From assembly GCA_945910005.1 (NCBI GenBank), contig OX246743.1:38061461-38125460 (forward strand): a stretch of 64,000 nt of DNA, written 5' to 3'. This DNA is from Isoperla grammatica. Lineage: Eukaryota > Arthropoda > Insecta > Plecoptera > Perlodidae. The position numbers and the translations under genes are program-made. This document shows positions 55,027 through 64,000 of this stretch, piece after piece. The notes under the pieces were generated by a model. The model had not been told where the DNA came from and made no database searches. It saw only the letters and a program-made list of their open reading frames with translations. How positions within the stretch are numbered: the stretch's first letter is position 1; every line of letters starts with the position of its first letter.

Positions 55027-58000
55027 TGAACCCTTCATTGACATATCAGAGGGTGTAACTAATGCCATAGAAGATCCTTGTCACGGTACAACAAGCCACA
55101 TTGGCCAGGAGTAGACTACATCCCGCACCGCTTTCGCTTTCTTCGTAATATTAATATCACGTTGTTATTGTGTCGTTGCGCAATTAAGAAGACAACAAAC
55201 GATTATAAATGTTTCTCGGCTCGCTGGGTCTAACGCGCGTGTTTTTCTCCGCAGCTTTCGTCGAGCGGCTAATCATCATGCTCTGAGAAAGCTGTCACCT
55301 TCATATCATATCATAGCTTGCTTGCTGAAGTCATCCACTTTAGTTAGAAGTGCCGATAAGAATTGTTATGAATTACAAGTTTGGCATCTTAGGAAGCGGT
55401 AGATATGGATATGGTTGGCATTTATGTCCGCACAACATGTTTTGTTTGCACTGGGTTTGATCGAGTTTGTGTAAGTTATACGAACATAATAATAACCCAC
55501 ACGAAGCATTAGAGTTGGTATAACAAATCGGCCACGGTCGTACACTGTGTCACCTACAGTTTGGTTTGGAGGCAAAAATATGAAGAATGATATAATAACC
55601 TAATCTCTAGTCCCAGTTCCATGAAGCTAAAAAAAAAAAAAAAAATAGCATACAATCGCTAAATCTTAACCATAACAATAAAATTTTTCTCAAATCTAAA
55701 AAGTTAATACCCTTTAAAGATGCTGATGAAATGAAATATTTCACTTATTCTTATTCAAAGATCATTCTACCAAACTGGAAAAAGTACCTCACTTACAGTC
55801 ATCTAATATCATGTTGACGCGTTTCGGGACTACTCTTGGTGCCCTCATCAGCAGGCATATTTTGAGCAAATTTCGGTGGCATGGTAAAATGTTCAAATGT
55901 GAGGGGACTAGCCAATAATCCCCCCACATTGAACACCTAATATTTCGTGAACCTATAACCAGCTCAAAACGATTTTACTACGGCACATTTAAGCACATTT
56001 CAAGCACATTTCGGCGACATGGTCAAAAGTTAAAAAATCAAACGTTAAGGGGGAGGGGGGGGGGGGGGGGCAAGTTAATGTAACCTCGTAAACAGAAAAC
56101 TTTTCTAGATTCTTCAACGATTGCTTGACGCATGGATAGTTGAACCGTGTGTTTCGTCAACCGTCCCACACTGGGTTTCCGCCCAATCACTGTCCCCGAA
56201 ACTGTGCGTGTCATTCGATTGGAAAATTATAGCCTACTTTTGTTATTACGACAATTTATTCCTTAACGTCTTAAACATAGTGTCCGATAGGTATTCATTT
56301 CGAGGGCAATTTCTCTACATTAGACCAACTATTAGTTCGTATTCTCTTCTTTCATGACATTCTTCGAGTTGTGCATGTGCACATACATCTGTATCTGGGT
56401 TATCTGCTCCTCCTCTTTCTTGTGATCTTTACCATTTTCTTTGTTCTCACATTATTAAACAGAAAAATGAATGACGGCACGCTGCTAAATGTGCTCTACA
56501 TACGTTATTGATGTTTGTCCGTATGCATCTACTTATCTTATACTTATTCTACGGTTCTACCCGATTAGTAGATTGTATTCTGATCTTGGGCTGACTCTAG
56601 AATTTTCCCCCTCAACTTCCCCTACAACTTATTTCCTCAAAAGATTTCCAGCTTATTGATGCCTCAGCTTCATCCACCAACATTTTCCATAAACCTCTTT
56701 TATTTACAAGTATTTCTTATACATGTGTCGTCTCAATGCAATATCAACATCCTTTCTAACAGCTCATCTTGAATACTCCAATCTATTCTCTCCCTTTTTA
56801 TCTAGTTTAATATGGTCAATAGCAGACAGGTCTAGCTTTTCATAAATTTCATCCAATAACTTTCAACATTGAAAAACAATCTTTCCGTAGAAGGTCAACG
56901 TACGCATAGATATCCAATCAGCTGTTTTCAACAGCACAGCTTTGTAATTTAATGAAAACAGGTTTTTATCGCAAAGCAAATCCACTTTTACTTAAAAACA
57001 AAAAACCGCATGCACGCCGAGGATGTGGTGTAAAAGCCTGTTATGATGGAGTGAGTGTGATGGAGAGCTCTTAACACCTGCTGGGATGCGTAGTCGAAGT
57101 ATCCAGGTCAATTGCTCACAATGCGCAGAGTCACGTATTGATGCAACGAGGGTAATCTGGCGGTAATACATTAGTAATGGTACAGGAGAGATGAACATTG
57201 TAGACGTGGTATAGATAGTACGTAGAGTACTCCTGTCAGAAATATCATTCGAGAAGCGAGACTATCGTATGTTTGTTTCATGGCAACAAAGATTCCTAAA
57301 CTTTGTCCGAGGCAAAGCTGAGAACGCCGCAGGGCATTTGTTTCACTGCATGTATAATAAGTTTGTAATAAGTACACCCCGAGTGCGACCGCAGATTCCT
57401 TGAATTTGTTGGGTCCGAACTGTCAAAAAGTAATCTAATGTAATTGTTTGTTTGTTGTGTGGACACCTATTATTTGACTAGATTTTGGGTTTCCAAGAAA
57501 TGTGCGCATGGTTGAACTTCTGTTATGGCTTCCGGTAATGAATTCAGGGATTTCGTCACATGTTTGTGGTAACCACGTAGTGGGGGTGTACATCATTTGT
57601 GAAATGCCAAGATCGACGAAAGATCGACTGATTTTCCTGTTCTCAACTAAGCCACGGACCCACTATTGATTCATAATCTTTGGCTTGGATGACGACAAGT
57701 TTTGAGCAATTAATTTTATTTGAATAAATAACAATAATCCATGTATTACTCATTTCCAACTGTGTCTGGTTGAGTGGTGGTAGCCCAACCTTGTCTAGGG
57801 CATGAAACTTTCAACGACTCTGCTTGCCAGGCTCAGCGTTTCTTTCTCATCTTTCTCCTGTTTCTCCACCAATTTCTTCCACTCTTTTCTCTCCTCCCAC
57901 TGCTTCTTAATCATTAAATGCTTTAATTATTTTTTTAAAATTTCATTCTCATTTAAATTTTTTTAAAGCTATACAAATAGGTGTTTTATATCTCAAAAAA

Positions 58001-58954
58001 ATTTAAAACACGGTGCACAAACTGGCGTAAAATCTTCAAGCGCATGAGAACTATCCGTCCGGCTTTCTTTATGTCTTCTAGCTAGACGCAGTCAGTGTAT
58101 AAAATGTCGTCTTATTCTACATGGGAGATACTCGGTATTATTACGGTCACGGTAGCCAGAGATATTATAGCTTTTCTAGGTGTTTGCGCTGAACAATTGA
58201 ATGAGAGTAGAAGATTCACAGGGAGAAAACACGCAAAGTGTAAGCTAGCTAGCTCGTGCTCGTCCATCACTAAAAGTGTTTTAGACTACATTATACCTAC
58301 TGGTTCACACAACATAACATCCATAAAAATATGCAACATATGAAGGTAGGCGAGCACAATGCGTTTAGTAATCATGATAATTATAACAACATAATTATAA
58401 CAACAATAACCGTATAATAAATAATGTAATTCTGGGTTCACGCGGTATTTATACTTTATAACTTAATTATGAAGCTATACAACAACTGTGTTGTGTGTAT
58501 TAAAATGTTTTTTTCGCCGGGGATTGGTTTTGTAAACCTGCCTATCCTTTCCTCTCTTTTACCAGTATTTATACCTATGCATATATCCATTAGAATTTAT
58601 GTTGCATATATTATAATCTTGATCTTCTCTACTATTTATCCATTCATTAGTCAAATAAAACTAAGTGTTTCATTTTATAAAACATGAACCTGGAATGACA
58701 GATTTAAGTATTATACTGTTACACTGTATAATAAAATGAAATAATAATCTAATAACATGTGGCAAGTTCAAATCTCAGTCAGAGCATAGTTTTACGATAG
58801 CTGAAATCACGTCAAATAATGTGTGAATACAAAATTGTCATTGAACGGGTCATTTTTACCGCATTACTCTATTAAAATTGACAAAATCATATGCAGGGGA
58901 AGGGGGCGAGGTGATTGCCTGGTGCCTTTTGCATCACCAGGTTCGTATTTTTGT

Positions 58955-58956
<2 letters not shown>
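55027..58956. other. Non-coding stretch
   Basis: It contains a poly-A run (about 55629-55645) and a poly-G tract (about 56047-56070). A GC-richer part around 55090-55290 includes a splice-acceptor-like TTTTTCTCCGCAG on the plus strand, but no open frame follows that I can support. Confidence 0.45.
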
Positions 58957-59032
<76 letters not shown>

Positions 59033-59052
59033 TCTCTTTCTCTTTCTCTCGC
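58957..59052. repeat. (TC)n microsatellite
   Basis: About 95 bases of TC repeat ending in TTTCTC variants. Confidence 0.97.
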
Positions 59053-60705
59053 TCTCATTCGTAAAATAATTAATGCATACATTAGATATTTGTTATTTCA
59101 TTTAAAAATAATTGAAAATATATTTTAAAACTTGATAAGTATTTATAGTGAGAGGCTCACCACAGTTATAGTAATCGTTTCCTCCACCACTTTGCTAGAC
59201 CACCTCAATTGGCCTCATGCACAAACCGAGACACAGAATTATCAATAACGATTCAGTCAAATGGCTTCATGTATCTGGTACTCTGCATGGTTGCAAATAA
59301 GTATTTCCTGATATAAAAAACAAAAAACCAAATCGGAAGTAAAAAGTGAGAGGAAAATTAAACGCCTCAAATTTAATAAGGTTGCACGTCACTTAACCGC
59401 GCCAAAATGACTTGGTTTGGTTGGCAGTTGCGGTTTGGAGATAAAAAAAAGAACATCAGCCGGTTAGGAAGGAAAGTGGATTTGCAGAACACAGTTCTTG
59501 GTTTGTGGTTGCGCATTTCGTAAGTTTACTATATTTAAAGTCACAGCTGCCTTACATTTACGTAAATTTACTATTTTACCAGCCAAGTAATTTTAAAATA
59601 ATTATTTACCAATTTTTACACTATAGTTGTTTTCATTTTCCAAATTTAACAGCGATTCCACTGATACCAATATCTCAAAACCGATATTTTGGAACTGGTT
59701 GTTTTTACAACCAACCCCATCCTGAAACCGAATTATCACGTTCTTCTAATCTATTCGCCAGCACATGTGAAATGCGTTGTCCGCCATTAGACATACATGA
59801 TGAAAGCGTTCTAGATGTGAGTTGCCGGCTATAGCGCTACTGTATACCGCTGCCGAGAAATGAGGTCTAACAAGAGTCCAAACAATTAGTTTTGTACAAA
59901 CATAGCACACACACACAAGGTCAAACGAAATGAGAGAGTGGTCAACTGTGTAGGCCAAGGTTGTCTTGCACGGGATACGTATTCATTCGCCTGTCTGTGG
60001 TTTCCGTTGTACGCTCGCTCTTGTCGCGTTGGTGAAATGACATCTCTCGCCCGGGGTTAGAACCCGACAGCACTATGCGTTTCATTATAGTCGATCAAGT
60101 CACATAAAACTATAGCAATATGTTTCATACTTTTAGCATTTATTAGCAATAATAAATTAGCGTTTATAAATATATGGCTAGAAACGAAAATTGGTATTCA
60201 CTAAAGCTTTTTTTTTTAATGACTATTTGTCACAATGATTTAAGTAAGTTGTTGAAAATAGAATTATTTTTTTTTCTTTACAAAAAGGATTTTGTTTATC
60301 ATGGCGTTGTTTGTTTACGATTGTTTTATGATTACACAGATACAGGTATGGACCATAATCACTCTAAAAACAATATTTAGCTATACTGTTGATGCTTTTC
60401 ACCAGTGTTATATAATGTATTGAATGTTTTTTTGTTTGTTAGCTAAATTATTTAGTATAAATAATTTGCAATACACACAGAAGAGTAGCAACGTATATAT
60501 TTTATAATGTTTCAGAACTACCAACAAAACAAACGATAAAACAGGTACATGTTCGTAGTATGGTAGTCGTGTGATTGCACTTGGGGCCTGATTGAGCCTC
60601 ACTCCCAGAATTCAGAAGCCTTCACTGTGGTGAAGAAAATGATGTCCCGATATGATTGTGTCCTTAAAAGTACAATTCCATTGATTTACTTTAAATTACA
60701 ATTTT

Positions 60706-60737
<32 letters not shown>

Positions 60738-61040
60738 AATATATTCTGTGAATAATAACTGATAATAATAGTCTCGGAACAACCCACACGGGGCAAAGTT
60801 TCCCAGTAAAACAAGCCAGGCTGGAAACCGGGACGCATCAGTTCTCCCAACTGCGTATAGGGTGTAACATTACACTACACCTTCCTAACTAATGAATGTT
60901 GCCTTTCCACTTTCATTTCAAGCTAACGGTAACACTGGAGAGAATGTTCGCTATTTACAGTTAGAATTATCACCTCGCATTCACGCAACGAGGGTTATCG
61001 TTCAATAGCAAGATATTATACGAGCTTTGTGTTTGTTGTT
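59053..61040. other. Non-coding stretch
   Basis: AT-rich, with an (ATT)n run at about 60705-60732 and two weak tRNA-like remnants (GGGGTTAGAACCC near 60052; CCAGGCTGGAAACC near 60817). No gene is recognised. Confidence 0.45.
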
Positions 61041-61044
61041 TTTC

Positions 61045-61120
61045 AACGGGTTGGCTCAGCAGTTAAACGCGAGATTCTAATTCGAGAGGTCGTGAATTCG
61101 ATTCTCGTCATTTGCAATAC
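61045..61120 (+). mobile_element. tRNA-derived SINE head fragment
   Basis: GGTTGGCTCAGCAG and GAATTCGATTCTCG sit at A-box and B-box spacing, with GCGAGATTCTAATTCGAGAG between them, as in the 54780 copy. The body is missing. Confidence 0.7.
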
Positions 61121-61855
61121 TGACAAACGTGTCTTTGATGTTTTCCATATTCACAATTGGTTATTCTGTTCTAAAAATTAACAATGAGCAGTAATTTTTT
61201 AAAATTATATTTGTATTTATGCTATATTTTTAATATAATGGATAAAGAAATACAGAGACACTATAGAAAGAAAGAAAAATAGAGAAATGTTTCAAACCAA
61301 CGTACGGATTGAAAACATAATTTTCTTAATAATGGTGAACGATGAACTATCTTTGCTATCCTTAAGAACAGTCATTTTAGATTAATTTACAATTAATTAA
61401 AATGTAAATCGTTGTTATTGTACAGTCAAAAAGAACGATCAATATAGTTCGGTGTTTTGAATTGTTATTTTCATTACGAGCTACAGCAACACACACTGAA
61501 CACAAGGTCGGTTTTATGTTGTTATTAGTTAAGTTGCCAAAAATTACAAAACTCGGCTGTAGGTCAGTCCCACGTTAGACGTAGAAAGTCAAGCTAATTA
61601 TTACAGCGTCAGTGGATGACAACGCACAAAGAGTGATTTTATTTCCAATAGCAGCAATCGTAAACTCTGTTTGTTGTCAAATATACTTGGATCTAAGTCT
61701 GGCAAACTGCAATCAATGGGTCTTATTTCGTTTATTTAAACACATAATCATGTTAATTGTTTTACATTTTTTGTAAATGGTTGGGTTGATTTTTCATTAG
61801 GTTGTGATGTGGCAAATTGATTGTAGTACATTGACAATTGTAACTATTATACTGT

Positions 61856-61945
61856 ATAGGTAAACAGTGACTTTAGTACCGTCATAGCGTCATAGCAGAA
61901 TGGTATAATGTCTCCCACTAAAACTCAGTTCTTGTAACTGATTGT
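61856..61945 (-). repeat. Dispersed family A, short form fragment
   Basis: AAACAGTGACTTTAGTACCG and TCTCCCACTAAAACTCAGTT match the short form; it stops before the tail. Confidence 0.75.
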
Positions 61946-64000
61946 TATTGTTTATATATCAATACCATTATATGTAAGTTATTTTCCCTTTTATGGCTCA
62001 CATTTTTCACCCTTCAAATGTCAATACGATTTTTGGAACACTAATAAATCTAGGCCTACTGAAAAAACATAAACGAATTTACGTTGATGTATTAGATCAT
62101 TAAAAATTACACGAGAAACGGGACTAACATCCATAAAATACAGTAATCATTAATTAAAATGTGTTTCATACTACATGTTCCCTATTACACCACAGCACAC
62201 CATTACACCATTACAGTACACTCATTACACAATGTTATGTATGTATATTTAATAATGACACATTTTCTGTAGTGAAGACACAAGATATATTTATTTGCCC
62301 TTCCCACTGTATGTCTCATGGAAGCTCATTCGAACATGAATGCAGTCAAGAAGTTAATCACAGTAAGATGGCACCGAACATGAGCATTGCAACACTCAGC
62401 CCACTCCTTTCTAAGTAGAACCAATTTCTCCTAGGTCAACATAGCCTAGTCGGTAACTTTTCCTTTTATTATATGAGATGTCTGTCTTTGGTCCGAGCAG
62501 GTATTGAACTACGTGTAATATTCTCTGGGTAGGAGGGTAAAATGATGTGAAAGCAAGTATGAAAAAAATCTACCACGGGTAAGAGTCGAACCCAGGTCTA
62601 CGATTGACTAGAAGGTTTGCATATTGTACTTTATCCAACTCGGTATCCCAAAACCAGATTCAAATTCACAATAATAATATTGATAATTTATAAAACAAGA
62701 ATTGAGAATACCATGAGAGAATTTGTAAGTTGTAACAAGAGACACAATCACCATTATGTATCAACGATTACTTGTTTGATCATTATTTTACTAATCCAAA
62801 TTTTTCTCGAAGTAAACCCTTACTTATAGTCCCTTTTTAAAGCTTGGGATTACATTGTGAGCTCTTCGTTTTGCCAACTCTTAATGAATAGTTTTCTTGT
62901 ACATTATGTAACATATTTGGCACACACAAACATCGATAAAACGTCAGAAATAACACTTAACAAAATGAAAACGAAGCAACTTGTTTTTGCAACAAAAAAA
63001 ACATTCCTAAAAAACGCTCACCATACTTCTAATTAGTTGTTTTGAATCTGCTTCTGCAATAATTATAACTAATTGACGTCTAGAACATCCGTGCTGAGAA
63101 GGAAGCTGTGTTGGAGGAACAAGTCAGCTTCCTCTGAACTGACCAACCACAACTATCTATGTCAATATTACGCAACCTGAGCGAAGACCGATGCTCAAAA
63201 TAACATTCGAAGACAGTTTTCACTTCTGTTTCTCAACTATACTGTACATAAAGTCTGTCTGTCTCCTGTCTGACTGTCTGCCGGTCTGCCTGTCTTAGAG
63301 TGCCTGTTCTTTGAAACATCCGGCATTTTTTAAATTGTGCATAGATGTCATTGAAAGTAAAGGCACCTAAACGAGAACAATAACAAATACAAGTTTTTAA
63401 TCATAAACACTGATACTTTTTTCATAACACATATGTGCAGTTTAATTTTTTTTTAGTTGTCATATGCCCCACTTTATTCGTCCTTTTATGCAATTCAGAC
63501 AATGTTAGATTGGTGATTAGAAATACAGTCCTCTTCAGCTTTAGCAATGCAACCAATTGTATTACTCTAGACAGCAAATTGTTTGCGGTATAATAATGTT
63601 TGTATCCGAATTGTGATTGAATTATCCAACTGTGTAGTTTGTAGAAATTAAAACACACAATTCCCTTACATATTATCATTTGTGTACAGTTCTAACTTAT
63701 TGATCGCCAAAAAAAGAACCAAAATCGCCCTTCAATTATCTGTACACAGTCGTTGGAACTAGATGCAGAAATTAAAAACACAATACCCCTAGATAGCCAT
63801 TTGTTTAGAGTGTTAATTTATAGATCCAATATGATAGAATGCTCTGAACCGAGCAGCAGCAGAAATTAATAACACAACTGTTCCATGTCGTCACAATTGT
63901 CACAGTCTAGCTCGTAAGTTGGATCTATTGAGCCGCATAAAGGAGGAACTAGACTATGATCATAGTTCAGCGACGCGTTAATGCATGAGACTATGAGAGC
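61946..64000. other. Non-coding stretch to the right edge
   Basis: AT-rich. It has a tRNA-like remnant on the minus strand at about 62570-62645 (CTGGGTTCGACTC) and a degenerate repeat of GCAGAAATTAAAAACACAAT at about 63642, 63764 and 63859. No gene is recognised. Confidence 0.45.

Noticed and set aside
58823..59128. Leu-Ser or Arg-Glu repeat open frames
   Set aside because: They are readings of a (TC)n microsatellite.

Overview
The window is nuclear DNA of an arthropod, most likely an insect. It has AT-rich non-coding DNA, GT-AG introns of 1 to 8 kb, tRNA- and 5S-derived SINEs, MITEs, many tandem repeats and one 200-base assembly gap. The only protein-coding gene I can support lies on the minus strand and fills roughly the first 22.5 kb. 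I cannot name the species.

The gene encodes a secreted, single-chain zymogen of the S1A trypsin-like family. I recognise it as the insect 'stubble-like' type related to Drosophila CG8170/CG8172; this is from memory, not a search. Reading right to left, seven exons fit with consistent splice phases. They are E1 (22457-21895: signal peptide, RRRR site, Pro/Gly-rich stretch), E2 (19731-19519: six-Cys CLIP-like module), E3 (14927-14889: 39-nt frame-neutral cassette), E4 (12058-11961: activation site R|IVGG), E5 (4091-4006: catalytic His), E6 (2200-1926: catalytic Asp) and E7 (926-769: the pre-Ser loop with the trypsin-specificity Asp). Together they give 1386 coding bases, or 462 residues. The exon with the catalytic Ser (GDSGGP) must lie beyond the left edge. 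A good 3' splice site before the start codon implies at least one 5'-UTR exon to the right of 22457, which I could not locate.

The most unusual feature is that three of the seven exons (E2, E4, E7) sit at the upstream end of a tandem array. In each array the repeated unit carries the 3' end of that exon, its 5' splice site and adjoining intron, and the copies lie in the downstream intron. E2 has five extra donor copies, E4 two decayed whole-exon copies, and E7 two partial copies. Tandem repeats are common throughout this DNA, so chance is not excluded.

From 22.5 to 64 kb I find no convincing exon. This part is upstream DNA or a very long first intron. It holds a nine-copy dispersed repeat family with long and short forms, a tRNA-derived SINE family, a 5S-rRNA-derived SINE, two copies of a 732-bp element, several hairpin or MITE-like elements (one a 244-bp nested near-perfect palindrome), tandem duplications, a long hexanucleotide microsatellite, and two GC/CpG-rich patches that could be promoters or 5' exons.
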